From: Fragum whitleyi | Taxonomy: Eukaryota > Mollusca > Bivalvia > Cardiida > Cardiidae | Assembly: GCA_948146395.1 (NCBI GenBank) | Contig: OX411552.1 | Span: 49,962,258-50,026,257, forward strand | DNA: 64,000 nucleotides | Reading direction: 5' to 3' | Position numbers and translations under genes: made by a program | The notes under the pieces: generated by a model | What the model was told of the DNA's origin: nothing | What the model saw: the letters and a program-made list of their open reading frames with translations, nothing else | The model's database searches: none | Shown: one piece after another, positions 34,935-46,590 of the stretch | Layout: each line of letters begins with the position of its first letter | Position numbering within the stretch: the stretch's first letter is position 1

Positions 34935-35187
34935 GTGACCCGTCTCGCGAAAAGAGACCATCTTGGAACTGTGTAAAATGAATATATGAGAAAAAAGTTT
35001 GATTCTAGTGCGTGTCAGCCAGAGGTCGTATTACAAAAATTCTTTCAAAAGAAGGTAGATTGATCATTCTAGATTCAAGAAATTTGCACGTTGCAAAAGG
35101 TTTCGACCCTAGTCAAGTCTGCGAAGTCTGATTGGGGTCGACACTTTGCGCACTACCCAGAAGGCCCCCTTTCGCGTGATGGGTGAC
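34935..35187. mobile_element. GTGACCCGTCACGCG MITE family, copy (253 bp)
   Basis: The left TIR is GTGACCCGTCTCGCGAAAAG, and the right end reads CCCTTTCGCGTGATGGGTGA. The interior shares 'tttcgaccctagtcaagtct', a short inverted pair and 'cgacactttgcgcacta' with the copy at 38981. Confidence 0.85.
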
Positions 35188-36634
35188 ATACATAAAGCCA
35201 AAGGCACATAGTTTTCCTTTTGGACGGATATTTCATTAGAAATGGATCTGAGAAAAAAATATTTATATAACTAATCCAATAAATTGTTCCCTTGTCAAGC
35301 CTGCCAGCCAAACAAAAAATTCTGTCATATTCTAAGTAATGGTATTATGCAGAGACACGATATGGTAATATAAGGTCGTTGGCATATATATACCGAACAT
35401 TTTCTTGGATTTTGCCTTGGCAAAGACTTTCAGCTACAATTTCAATAATACCGAGGGAGGTTGGTTTCTCCCGTGGTTTGATAAATATCGATTAGATAGT
35501 GTATCTGTTGGGTAGAATAAAGCTTCGTTAATTCTAGTGCAAGTGTAAACACCCAGATCGACTGCAGGGCATACAGAATTTGTTTCGATTGTTTTCCATG
35601 GCGAATACTTTCTATGTTTGTTTACCACTATACTGCTGAATTCTATTCTTTTTAATGATTCATGTCGATATGAAGAATCTATTCTGTGGATTAATACGTT
35701 ATTTAGCCGTTAATTCACATCAACAAAGAAATTAGAGCATTGACTAATAGTTCGAATGATCAAATGTAGAACTTTGGTATGCCATTCCTTCTGATACGAA
35801 CTTCAATGTATCCTAACATGTAATCAAGATCAGTCACAGACGGGCTGTGCTCCCAAAATAGTGTTTGAAAAAAAGTATAAAAATTACATAAAACAATTTT
35901 CCATAGCACTTTTTAGAATGCACATTACAAATACACATGTGAAATATGAAGACTCGTTTACCGTTAAGGGATATGAGAAAGTTTTATAAAAGGTTTGTTT
36001 GTTTATTTGTTTTCTTCTTTGTTTGTTTGTTTGTTTTTTACGTGACCTTGGCGAATGACCCCGACTTAAATATCTACTGACTCATCAAAATCAATGTACT
36101 TGAAATATGAAGGCTATATCAATTAATTGCAAATTTATACCCATTTTTACAGTTTTAAGTTAACCTTATGTTGACCTTGAAAATGACTGACCTTGGAATG
36201 ATGACCTTTAAGTTGGTCGTGTATGTGAAATATGAAGACTATGTATTATCTCTAACCAATCAAAAGGTATGACAAATTTAATTTGTTGTGGGGTTTTTTT
36301 TCTTGTAAACATGAAAATTATTGACTTGACATTGAATGCTATTATTGATACAGTTATCTTCTGAAAGGTCTTATGCAAGTAATACAGATAGATAGATTGA
36401 TAGATAGATAATTTATATGACGCAAACTTTACAGTTTCTTGGCAATAAATTTATAATAAATTACAATAAATTACATAATATAACACATGTCATTTATACG
36501 AACAGATTAAAATTACTTTTCATGCATGTCAGAAAGAGTAGATGAAAAAGAGATAAAATAACAGATGAATACACATATGAAAGATAGATGAAGACTTGTC
36601 ACTTACCACTGTGAACTTATGACCAAATTAAACG
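35188..36634. other. intergenic region, no gene recognised
   Basis: Low-complexity GTTT tracts lie at 35993-36037, and a 'gata' run at 36386-36409. Blocks with 'gaccttggaatgatgacctt' near 36180 resemble decayed tandem-core repeats. There is nothing coding. Confidence 0.4.
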
Positions 36635-37090
36635 TTTTTAGCTCCACTGGACAAAGTCCAGCGGGGCTATTGTCGTGGCCTGGTGTCCGTCGTGAGTGCG
36701 TGCGTCCGTCCGTCCGTTAACTGTTTTTTTTTTTTTTTTTTTTTTTTTTTTTGATTTTTTTTAAATATCTTCTCCTTTAAAACCATGGAGCCGATTTCAA
36801 TGAAACTTTACCAGAGTGTTCCTTTGGTGACCCTTTTCAAAAATCGCTCGCAAAGTTTTGATTAGCCCATGAAAATAGGCGTGGCAGGGCGGGGCTTATT
36901 TTGAGCCCGAAATCTTTGAACGACATCTCCTTCTGAACCACTTTGCCAATTTCAATGAAGCTTTTCCAGAATGTTCCTTGAGTGAAAAAAAAAAAGGTTC
37001 GCAGAATTTTGTTTTGCCCATAATTGAGGGCGTGGCAGGGCTCACTTTGAGCACGAAATCTTTGAACGACATCTCCTCCTGAATGAATCA
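36635..37090 (+). mobile_element. Helitron-like element, 'AGCTCCACTGG' family, copy 3 (left part)
   Basis: The head is TTTTTAGCTCCACTGGACAA, then GTCCAGCGGGGC and 'gtgcgtgcgtccgtccgtcc', a T run (36724-36752), and two core units with 'atctcct', 'gatttcaatgaaacttt' and 'ggcgtggcagggc'. It is interrupted near 37090. A CTTG-type 3' end at 38049-38052 might be its other end. Confidence 0.65.
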
Positions 37091-37234
37091 CTTGGCCGAT
37101 TGGAAAAAGTCAGGTTTCCTTCATTTCATTACCTTCTATTTTCAATATCTCTCTTTCAAGATGTTTATTTTCAAGGATGACAACCTATGTTGTCTAGTCG
37201 ATTTTGAAAGTGGTTTTTCACACTTACTTTTTAT

Positions 37235-37505
37235 GAGGCTGCCACACCTCAGCGTATGGCACTAACGTATACGAACGTATGCTCATACGCTTGCATTCGC
37301 TGATGTACGGTAGGCGTTCGCACTCAAAAGTCGCATACGTTACAAGTACGCTGGTATACGTTCTAAAATAATTTGTAATAAGTCAAAAAACTTTCAGCGT
37401 ATGCCAGCGTTTGAAGTATACGCTACCTATGCGGTATGCATACTGTCAATACTCTAAAGGTACGTTACTAATAAGTCAAGTACCCTTGTCATACGGTGGT
37501 GTAGA
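37235..37505. repeat. CG-rich short-motif array 1 (CGTATACG type)
   Basis: After the leader 'ggctgccacacctcagcg', words of the form 'gcgtatg', 'acgtata', 'atacgct' and 'catacgt' recur every 10 to 12 bp in both orientations over about 250 bp. It is non-coding. See also 55951-56310 and 63462-63925. Confidence 0.7.
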
Positions 37506-37845
37506 ATTATCATTTTAGCTGTAATTCAAGCACTACTTATTTGTTATCCGGCTGCAAGACTTTTTTTTGTTCTTTTACTTCCCCTGAGAAAGATTTTTTC
37601 TGTCTGCCCTTCCATCGACTTTATCCCGTTAAAAGTCAACAGCTCTTATTTGAATATCTATGTCACAGAGTAAATGTGGTATCTTAAGGATCTATCCCTT
37701 TGAAATTGGGCTAGGATCTTTAAGTATTATGGGAAATGGGACTTTATATGAAATTGAAATAAAGTCGATATCGCGGAAGAGTTTGCATTTTTTTACTGGT
37801 TTCTCTTCAAAAATATTTTGATTGAACACTCAGAACTATTATTCG

Positions 37846-37955
37846 AGCCTGTACGTGACATTTACAACAATTTGAAATGTGTGTGAGGGGCAAACATTTA
37901 GTAGCATAGACAGTCACAAACTGCACATATAAACTTATATGATTGTCTAAAGAGA
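37846..37955. mobile_element. AGCCTGTGCGTGAGA MITE family, partial copy
   Basis: 'Agcctgtacgtgacatttac' and 'gaggggcaaacatttagtag' match the copy at 44932. The right half is missing. Confidence 0.6.
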
Positions 37956-38052
37956 GATCAAGTTTCACAGGAAAAAGAGGCATTATAAAATTCCAACCGT
38001 GCTTTCTCAGGGAATCAGTAGAGCGTCTTAGGACCACATCATGGGCCTCTTG

Positions 38053-38980
38053 TTTCTATCTTGGAATCTTATCGGCTTGATGTCTACCGTTTAGCCGACG
38101 GAATGTAAAAGCCATTTATGAAAGTGTAATGCTATTCCATCCAAAGATATAGAAGAGATTTCAATAAGACGTTTTACATCTAAAGACCCCCTTTTCCATG
38201 ATGCGGTATAATAACACAAAATCGCGACAGTATGCGCATGATCACATTATGAAGAACATTCCGTAAAGTTTTCAATAAAAATTCGTTCGTACATGAAGGA
38301 ATGACTTGACGGACGGACACCAATATTCGATCATCTTCGATGTCGTATTGTAACGCTTAAAGGTATACTTACACCTTAGTGATCAAAACGTTTAGAAAAT
38401 TGACTTGAGATTGCTCAGTGTTCTTAACTTTTGTTGGCGAATACTTCTAGAGCTTCAGTCGTGGTTATCTGCAAAAGAGATGTATTGATTTACGTTCAAG
38501 AAACACGTGCAATTGTTTCATCCTCCAATTTTTAACATATATAGTCTTAGATAATCATATTATTGATATTATTTAAAAACCTATGGGGCAATTAATCGGA
38601 ATATGAAACGAATGTTTGTGTGTAGAAGGATAAACGTCATTGTCGTGTTGAAAAAAACGAAACAGTTTATTGACCCCCATTTGATTACCATCTATCTGAT
38701 ACATAATCGTGGGGGAACTGACTTAGAAGATTTGAATGGGAGGTCTAGACTCATTACGATCACCAAATGATTTATCGTGCATTTAATTGGGTCCCTAGGG
38801 CACAGTTCTTGGATATTTGATTCAAGCCTGATCAAATGACGACGTAACATCTCAATTGTGCATTAAAGATGACTTCGTGGTACATACGTGCCTTGTGTTA
38901 AGGTTAAGTCATCGATCAAGAGCTCTTTAGAATTTTAAAGAAGTGAATGCATTTAGCAATTACTGAAGTGTAAAATATAT
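38053..38980. other. intergenic, no gene recognised
   Basis: I find neither a reading frame nor a repeat that can be supported in this AT-rich stretch. Confidence 0.35.
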
Positions 38981-39239
38981 GTGACCCGTCACGCGAAAAG
39001 GGACCATCCGGGAAATCTGTAAAATGAATAATTGAGAAAGAGATTTGATCCACCATAGGTCAACCAGGAGTCGCATTTTAAAAATTCTTTCACTGGAAGG
39101 TAGAATAAACATTCTAGTTTCAAAAAATTAGCACGGTGCAAAAAGTTTCGACCCTAGTCAGTCTGCGCAATCAGCGCAGTCTAACTAGGCTCGACACTTT
39201 ACGCACTTCCCAGATGGTCCTTTTCGCGTGACGGGTCAC
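38981..39239. mobile_element. GTGACCCGTCACGCG MITE family, best copy (259 bp)
   Basis: The termini GTGACCCGTCACGCGAAAAG (left) and CTTTTCGCGTGACGGGTCAC (right) are exact inverses, and the match runs on to about 27 bp with one indel. The flanks are ATAT on both sides. The interior has no reading frame but contains its own inverted pair near 'agtctgcgcaatcagcgcag'. Confidence 0.93.
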
Positions 39240-40030
39240 ATATGTATGTTAGAAGTTTGGGACCTGTAGTCACTAGGATGTGTTCATTGACAAAATTTGC
39301 TCACTCTTCAGAATTCTGTAACCTGTCGTCTAAAATGTGTCGGGTTTGAACTATATGAAAATACTTTCGGTGCCGGATTGATGACGTCGTTACAATTATT
39401 TTGAATACTTCAAGAGTGGCGTCTGTAAAATATTTGTCAGTCAGTGTCTATGTATATTATATAAATGTTTATTCATAAAATAAATATTCATTCCCTGTTT
39501 GTCACCTCCTGTAAGCTTACCCTGTTACACTTATGGTCCCATACATACCCTTTATCTAAAGTAGAATGCACCCAGAATTAATAGAAATATGTTCAGTCTG
39601 AGTTGACATGAATATGCAATTTTTTAAACATGTATATTGGGTAAATATCGATAAAATAAACATCGCGTGAGTACTCCAGTATTAAATTCTAGACAAAATG
39701 TTTTTACAGTATCAAAATTGCATTGCAACTTACACTACGACAGTGAGTCGGTCATAAGATTTGATATTCCAAGCTTAACTAGCAAGAATCGCTAAATGAT
39801 TTTCTGATATATTAACTGAAGTAAGACCTAGGTTAATGATTCTTTGACACAAACCAATTAATCCTCGATCGTCTGTGAAAGAGGCCGAGGGCGACAATCG
39901 TTTATAGCAAGTGATCAATTTTCATTTTCGTCCTCTTTATACTGATTAGGGTCGCTGTACAGATTATATTCGTACCAAACCAATCAAACGAAATAACATT
40001 ATCTGAACAATCTAAATGAAAAAAAAAATG
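39240..40030. other. intergenic, no gene recognised
   Basis: It is AT-rich without repeats or frames I can support. Confidence 0.35.
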
Positions 40031-40266
40031 AGCCTGTGCGTGAGTTTTCCAAAAATTGCAAATATGCATGAAGCAAAGAGTCTAACCAGCCTGTGCATCC
40101 TCACATGCTGGCCAGAGTCTTCACTATGCACTTAGTACATAGACAAGTTCTCAAAGTATCTGTAGGCTATCAGGTAACTTTATATTTACAATATGTTTCT
40201 GTCAACGCTACTCAATGTTTGCACCTCACGGACATTTGAAATTGTTGGAAATGCTACACACAGGCC
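40031..40266. mobile_element. AGCCTGTGCGTGAGA MITE family, copy 2
   Basis: The left end is AGCCTGTGCGTGAGTTTTCC, and the right end 'ttggaaatgctacacacagg'. The internal 'tgctggccagagtcttcac' and 'gtatctgtaggctatcaggt' match the other copies. Confidence 0.85.
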
Positions 40267-40563
40267 CAAACCATTTTGCATTCTCTTACATATTTTGTAC
40301 ATGTATAACTGAAATTCTTTTTAAGTATGTGCTCACGTAACACCGATCTTATATCGTTATTATCTCATATTCATTTCTAAGTAAATTCCAATTCGATATG
40401 GTTGCTCTCGAATCAACAGGAAACAATTTCAATCTAAGCTTTTTGTTATTACGAATGGCAAAAAACCCAACTCATGGGCCAAAGTTTATAAAAAAAAACT
40501 TTTCCCATTCTCAACGGATTTTTTTTCTTTTCTTAAACTTAGAATTTCAATTAAATGTATGAA

Positions 40564-40624
40564 CATAAAAGATAATATTAATAAGTCGTTATTTTTTACA
40601 ACTTATTAATATTATCTTTATATG
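40564..40624. repeat. hairpin, ~22-bp arms
   Basis: The arms 'gataatattaataagt' and 'acttattaatattatc' are perfect inverses separated by 15 bp. The outer bases extend the stem with one indel. Confidence 0.85.
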
Positions 40625-41725
40625 TCCAACTATTAATTAGAGTATTGCAACAAAATAAAAGACATGAAAGCATGAGCAAAGTTTCATTATCTCAGGTCTT
40701 CATTTAAGTGGGTGGTCAAAGTAAGTCCAATGGCCGGCCCCAAAGGAACGTCGGGAAAATTTCAACAAATAGCTGTTCATTCACTTAAATTTTATTTTTG
40801 ACCTTTGAAACGGGAAGCATATTTACCGATATGCTTACAGTTTCATTTTTAATTAATAATGTATTAAAATGATGGAATGAAGGGTAATATTGTTTGCACC
40901 TAACGATATCTTACCTCATTTTAAGCAGAGGCCTAGGTACATGTAATTAGTATTCGGCCTTGCAAGTGATTTTTCCCTACGATTTGTAAGATGTATGGGT
41001 ATGGGTATAAATATGTATTCAAAGAACTGATTAAAATGAACAGTTTTTCAATCGTATTTTTAACCAACAAACCGCGGTTTATCTTTTAATATATTATTAA
41101 TTTCAAGAGAACAAACTTTTGAGTCTTATCTAAGCCTTCGAAATAAACTACTTGATCTCTCTTATGCTATATCGCTGCCATTTCTTGCTTCTTTAATAAA
41201 CACATATAAAGAAGGATTGCATGTATATAGCTATTTCTATATTTTACATTTTGGTTTGTACATATATAATACGTACTTAGTAAAACACTACGCTATTGAT
41301 AATTGTTGAGGCTCTGTCGAGACAATTATCAATTCCCACAACCGAGTTAAAAATATTTCATACAATACACTAAGTTTTATACGTATTATATTTATCTTAT
41401 TACCTCTAATTGCCTGGTTTCGTCCATGTTTTCTAACAGAAATGCAGGTTTCTAAAAATAACCGTATTTTCTTTAATGCTTTTCGGTGGTTTATCGAGAA
41501 ATAACGGTAGATTATCACTTGATAAATTCACCACAAAAGCAGTGAGATTATAAAACTTATACCCTGCTTTTGTGCATTTCATCCTATATGACGTCATCTA
41601 TGCGGGGCGAAATAAGTGACGTCACAATGAACGTTGCATAGCGATCACGCGCAAAATGACGCGCTTTACGAAAATATGTCATAGAAATGTCACATTTTGT
41701 CTCATTTTTGCATTAAAGAAATAGA

Positions 41726-41885
41726 ATAATCGTTTGTTTTTTGTGTAAGATCGATAAATATTTCATTTCGTGAACAACAAAAGCTATATTTTCACTCGTG
41801 GCTCCACCACTCGTCGTGAAAATATAGCTTTTGTTGTTCACTCCATGAAATATAAATCGATCGTACACTGAAACAAACGATTATC
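41726..41885. repeat. 160-bp hairpin (foldback element)
   Basis: The left arm has 'ataatcgtttg', 'gatcgataaatatttcat' and 'gaacaacaaaagctatattt'. These are mirrored on the right by 'aaatatagcttttgttgttc', 'atgaaatataaatcgatc' and 'caaacgattat'. The loop region around 'cgtggctccaccactcg' is itself palindromic. Flanking sequence at 41890-41960 recurs reversed at 56740-56840. Confidence 0.9.
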
Positions 41886-42092
41886 CTCTATATGTCATTG
41901 TTCTAAAAATAGCCATGTGATATCATGAAAAATATCATATGTGATGTTATTATACGGGTATTTGTATGGATATAAGATTAAACGCAAACTAAGGCCTGCG
42001 TTTATGATACCCAACCGGCTCAGCAAATGTAAACGCGTCACCTTCCTTTCATATTAAGAACATAACAAGTATGCAGCAAAAAGTATTTTTGT

Positions 42093-42178
42093 GTTTGTTT
42101 GTTTGTTTGTTTGTTTGTTTGTTTGTTTGTTTGTTTGTTTGTTTGTTTGTTTGTTTGTTTGTTTGTTTGTTTGTTTGT
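42093..42178 (+). repeat. (GTTT)n microsatellite
   Basis: About 21 uninterrupted tetranucleotide units lie just outside the left terminal repeat of the Tc1-like element. Confidence 0.98.
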
Positions 42179-42267
42179 GTTAATGTCTCACAACAAGCAC
42201 ATTTTCATTAACTTGAACTTTCAAGATCAAATATTAGAACTGATTTCATGATATCTATATATACCAT

Positions 42268-43724
42268 GTAAAAAAAGTTTAGCAACACTGAAATTGTGTA
42301 GCTATAAAATGATAATTTAATTGTATATGATTGTATAACAAAGTACAAAATAAATTTTAACAACATAACAACAAATTCTAACAGTTCAATCCATATTTCA
42401 AGAAATATCACGTCAAAATTAACGTTCCAAAAGTCAGTACCTGGTATGTTTGCCGTTAGCCGCAATTACAGCCATGCATCGTCTCCTCATACTGGCGATA
42501 AGTTTGTTAATTGTTCGATCCGGAATATTCTGCCACTCCTCCCGAAGAGCCCTCTCTAAGTCACGAACGTTGTTGACGTCATTCCGGTTACGTCGTCGTC
42601 CCAGCTCATCCCACAAATGCTCAATGGGTGAGAGATCTGGGGATTTCGCTGGCCAATTGAGGGTTTGGATGCCATGTTGTCTAAGAGTGTCTTGTGTATG
42701 TCGGGCTGTATGCGGACGAGCGTTGTCCCGTTGCAGAATCATGCCATTGTGTTGTCGAATAAACGGAGCAGCAATAGGTTCGATCACTTCATTACAATAA
42801 CGCAATGATGTTAACGTTCCCTGTAGAACATCAATCTCTGTTCGTCCATCTTTACATATGCCTCCCCATATCATAACGCCCCCCCCCCTCCCAGCATAGC
42901 GATCTCTCTGTAACACGTTACTAGGGTCAAAACGCTCGCCTTTTCTTCGCCACACTCGGATACGTCTGTCGCCAAAATCCACGCAAAACCTCGACTCGTC
43001 CGTAAAAAGAACGTTGTTCCACTGTTGTGGTGTCCAACGACGATGTTCCCTGGCCCAATCCAGCCTTGCGCCCTCATGTCTTGGAGTTAAGGTTATCCCG
43101 ACGTATGGTCTGCGACCGTAAATACCGCTCGAATGTAGGCGATTTCTGATTGTTTGAGGTGTCACTTGCACGTGTGACGTAGTATAGAGGTGACCTGCAA
43201 GCTTGGGCGCTGACATAAACCTGTTCCTGCGCGACGTTACTCGGAGGTAGCGGTCATCAACGCCTGATGTTTTCCGTGGTCTTTCACTGTGCTACTTTGT
43301 TGGATTCAATTCCTCAGGCGAGAAATGGTGCTTGCTGCAACACCGAAGTGTAAGGCAACGTGTCTAACTGCCATTCCTCCATGCAGCATCCCTACGGCTC
43401 GATTACGTTGTTCTATTGACATTGCTGGTCTACGTCTCATTGCTTCAACTGAATCTTTTACTGTGGCCTTTTTCTAGTGAAGTCAATGAGCAATGAATAC
43501 AGTATCTTATGAATCAGTCAGACTGACCATAACATGTGTATAAGGTGTATCGACGTGATTGCCTTCTGTCGCACGTGACGTCCGCATAACAATTATACCC
43601 GTGTTTGACTTAGTGGTGCGTGTACCTGAACGATAGGCACATCATAAAATGAAAAACCTATCTACTCAACAGATACCGTTAATGTTTTCTATTAAAAAGA
43701 AAAATGTTGCAAAACTTTTTTTAC
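42268..43724 (-). mobile_element. Tc1-like DNA transposon with 20-bp terminal inverted repeats
   Basis: The left end GTAAAAAAAGTTTAGCAACA (42268-42287) and the right end (reverse complement GTAAAAAAAGTTTTGCAACA, 43705-43724) differ at one base. The true ends may extend a few bases to flanking TA. The total of about 1.46 kb fits a Tc1-family element with one transposase gene. Confidence 0.9.
42434..43440 (-). pseudogene. Tc1-like DD34E transposase, broken in the N-terminal part
   Basis: The long frame 43216-42434 (260 residues) holds the end of the DNA-binding region (QVTPQTIRNRLHSSGIYGRR) and a complete catalytic core: FTDESRF (first Asp), DNARPHTAR (second Asp) and SPDLSPIEHLWDELGRR (Glu). 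Exactly 34 residues separate the second Asp and the Glu. The upstream helix-turn-helix reads from an ATG at 43440 as MRRRPAMSIEQRNRAVGMLH and ASTISRLRN, then stops at TGA (43306). The rest, PRKTSGVDDRYLRVTSRRNR, is in the frame of the 260-residue part behind a TAG. So the gene carries at least one frameshift or small deletion between about 43,306 and 43,270, and no full-length protein can be made from this copy. The catalytic half is well preserved, which suggests recent inactivation. Confidence 0.92.
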
Positions 43725-44599
43725 TATACAGTTGAATGAAGATTCTCGAGTCGCATGTTTTAAAATTACCTTGGGGTACATACACTATTTAACAAGACAT
43801 CTTCGCTTAATTGCTCCGCCTACCTAATTGTATTGCCATAAGAGGACCAACTTTCGTCACTACAACTTGAACAGAGTTGTACTTGCGGAGTTTCGAACTA
43901 ATAACTGACACCGTGTAAATTTTCTTTAAAAAGATTTTATAATAAATGCTCATATCAACATGCATTTAGTAAAGAACCGAAAGGTCACCGTTTGTCAATT
44001 GCTTCTCTTTACGTTTTGGAAAAGCTTTTGCGAAAGACGGTACTACTTGATAGTTAAAGCAATACAAAAGGTGATTCGAGAAACAGATAAAAACAGTATA
44101 CCCAGTCCATTTAAAACTCTTCATACTGTATTCTCGCATCCGGTATATTTTGGACTCCAAACTTTACAAGTCTCCCTCTCGCTCATACATACGCAGACGC
44201 ACGCATACCCGACCACAAATGCACGCACACGCACGCACACGCACGCATGCACACTAACACCCACACTTACATGCACCACCGCACCATACATTTGTCATCT
44301 TTTTTTCTGTCTGTTTACCTGACTGACTCTTCATCTGTCTGTTATATCAGGTCTATGTGTCTGTTTCTCTCACTTGCTCATCTAACACTTCACTTATATG
44401 TTTCAAACCAGTTTCTATGTTTGTATTGTTTGTTTGTTTGTTTGTTACATTTTATATGTTGAAAATCATTTGTTTTTAAAATTGTGATAATGCTCTCCAA
44501 ACATTGGAGTAATAACGATTTAAGATTTATCAAGGCTAGACGAAATACATCTTTAATTTTCTTTGTGAGGTCGTTGTTATGATTTTTTTTCGAATATTA
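43725..44599. other. intergenic with CA/CACG-rich microsatellite
   Basis: Short 'acgcac' repeats occupy about 44190-44275, with TG/GTTT-rich sequence to 44450. The open frames in this stretch are low-complexity artefacts. Confidence 0.5.
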
Positions 44600-44850
44600 T
44601 ATATTCGGTATCGTTGGATTATCATATTCACTTGAAAGTGAACCTCCTTTGTAAATGGCATTGGTCGACAATTCGTTGATATTCCTATAGTGCACATGTT
44701 CGAGTCTCATGAAAGATGATTTTTGAGAAATTATGTAGGAGCCAATAAACGAACGTAATTAGACGCAAACAATGGTGCTATAATATTTTTCATGCGATTG
44801 TACGCGAGAAATAAACACGCCGCGTTTTCAAAACTACTCAGGTTATTTCA
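44600..44850. repeat. unclassified interspersed repeat pair, copy 1 (with 53070-53310)
   Basis: Shared words in order are 'atcgttggat', 'gaagtgaac(c/t)tcctttgt', 'cgatattcc-like' and 'acatgttcg'. Toward the end both have 'gatt(g)t…acg' and 'acgccgc-tttttc'. The copies are diverged. No protein was recognised. Confidence 0.5.
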
Positions 44851-44931
44851 TCCTGTAATTTTGTACTGACCAAGCATCGAGGAACTTTCTTGTTGGACAA
44901 GTCTTTCCAGTATCAAATTTAAGCATGTGCG

Positions 44932-45157
44932 AGATATTTCCAACAATTTGAGATGTGAGTGAGGTGCAAGCATTGAGTAGCGTAGAAAGCCACATACTGT
45001 AAATATAAAGTTACCTGATGGTCTACAGATACTTTGAGACCCTATCTATCTACTTAACGAATAGTGAAGACTCTGGTCAGACTGTGCGAATGCACAGGCT
45101 GGCCAGAGTCTTAGCTTTGCGCATATTTGGAATTGTTGGAAATCTCACGCAAAGGTT
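44932..45157. mobile_element. AGCCTGTGCGTGAGA MITE family, copy 3
   Basis: The left end 'agcatgtgcgagatatttcc' and right end 'ggaaatctcacgcaaaggtt' are inverted repeats. The internal 'gcacaggctggccagagtct' and 'gatggtctacagatactttg' are shared with the other copies, here in the opposite overall orientation to 33777. Confidence 0.85.
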
Positions 45158-45750
45158 CATTTATCCGTAAAAATTGAGAAAACAAAATCTGGATAAAGCC
45201 TTTCAAATAGTGAAACGCATCTCAAGTCGTAAGTTAGTCGCATCTCTATTTACGTTTACCTTACAATATGTTTAATTTTAATGTGTTTCAACTCATCTAG
45301 TTTCATCGCACATTGAAATACTTCTGTCCTTCTCTGCAATTCAACAGTTTTAATGCTAAACCTTTTTTTTTTTTTTTTTTTTTTTTTAATTCCGCAAGGT
45401 CTAAATTTGCTCAAGTGTTAGTAGGAGGTTTGACAAAATGCGAAAATAATGTAATAATATTTCTAGAGTTGATATATTTGAAAGCTCGAAGATTAGACAT
45501 ATTTGTCGAGAAATGCCATTCATTTATATTTTGAGTTGCATTCAAACGCCTTTGAAGAGCGAAAAAACATAAATTTAACTGAAACATGAATACCCATGAC
45601 AATTTTAAAGCAGCGAGTATTGATGTAAAATATTGACAAAACTGCTGCACTCAAGAATAAATTCCTATATAGCATACATGTTAGGAAAGGAACAGCGGTC
45701 TACAACGGTATTCAGGAAATATATAGAGGATATTGAATTAGTGGTCATTG
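45158..45750. other. intergenic, T-run
   Basis: There is a 25-base T run at 45363-45387. I see no gene. Confidence 0.4.
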
Positions 45751-45850
45751 AATACCGATTTTATTAAACGAGTCATCTATAAACAGATAAAAACGAGACT
45801 GCGCCGAGTTTTATCTGCTTATAGATTACGAGTTTAATAAATTCGGTATT
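45751..45850. repeat. 100-bp hairpin element
   Basis: The arms run 'aataccgattttattaaacg', 'cataaacagataaaac-like' on the left and 'gttttatctgcttatagatt', 'cgagtttaataaattcggta' on the right. Only a few mismatches interrupt the stem. Confidence 0.88.
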
Positions 45851-46590
45851 TGGTGAGCACAAATTTGATATTCTATTTTTAATATGACCCGAATTTTCGT
45901 GATAAAACGAGAAAATTAATATATTTATCGATTCGTGTTATTCAGCGAAACATGTAACGCCGTTTGAGAAATGACGTTAGCAGATCCATTGTGACCTCGG
46001 TTTCCTAACAAAAAATATAACGGTGTTCTTCGTTCTTAGCTCATTTGCATAGTTATTCCACTAGTGTAATAACACTCAAGTAAAAACAAAATATTGAACG
46101 GGGTTAATCACTACGGCGACGCAGGTCATATTATGAAGTTTAGTATTATTTAGATCATCTTATTAACCCACCTTTCCAAAGTGTCTTTCTGAAAGTTAAA
46201 TCCTCTAGAAGAATGCAAGCAATCTGACTAAATCGAAGAAAGAAGTTTTGGTACCAAACCTTCAACTTTTGAACATTATTATTTTGAATTAATTTATAAG
46301 TATCAATACTATGTTTCCATACCGACACTAATTTGTTCGGCTTTATCCTATTCCTTTACATGTTGAAGTTATCAAGAAGTTTTGAATGGTAAATAAAATA
46401 AATGGCTTCATCCCTGAAATCCACAAATTTACCCTCATGATAGAAGTGTGGTGTTATACATTCTGATGACTACCATCAAGATCCGTACTGTTACGCTAGG
46501 CTGAATTATTTAAAAAAAAAACAGTCTGGCATATTGTCATTATCAAACTTACCAATGTTACGCTATAAAGAGAATAAATGTTAGTGACTA
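45851..46590. other. intergenic, no gene recognised
   Basis: It is AT-rich with nothing supported. Confidence 0.35.

Noticed and set aside
42450..42800. 116-codon + strand frame
   Set aside because: It is the antisense shadow of the Tc1-like transposase, which has the recognisable DD34E motifs on the minus strand.
43960..44462. 120- and 71-codon + strand frames
   Set aside because: THTHA- and HTNTHTYMHH-type low-complexity residues come from the CA/CACG microsatellite.
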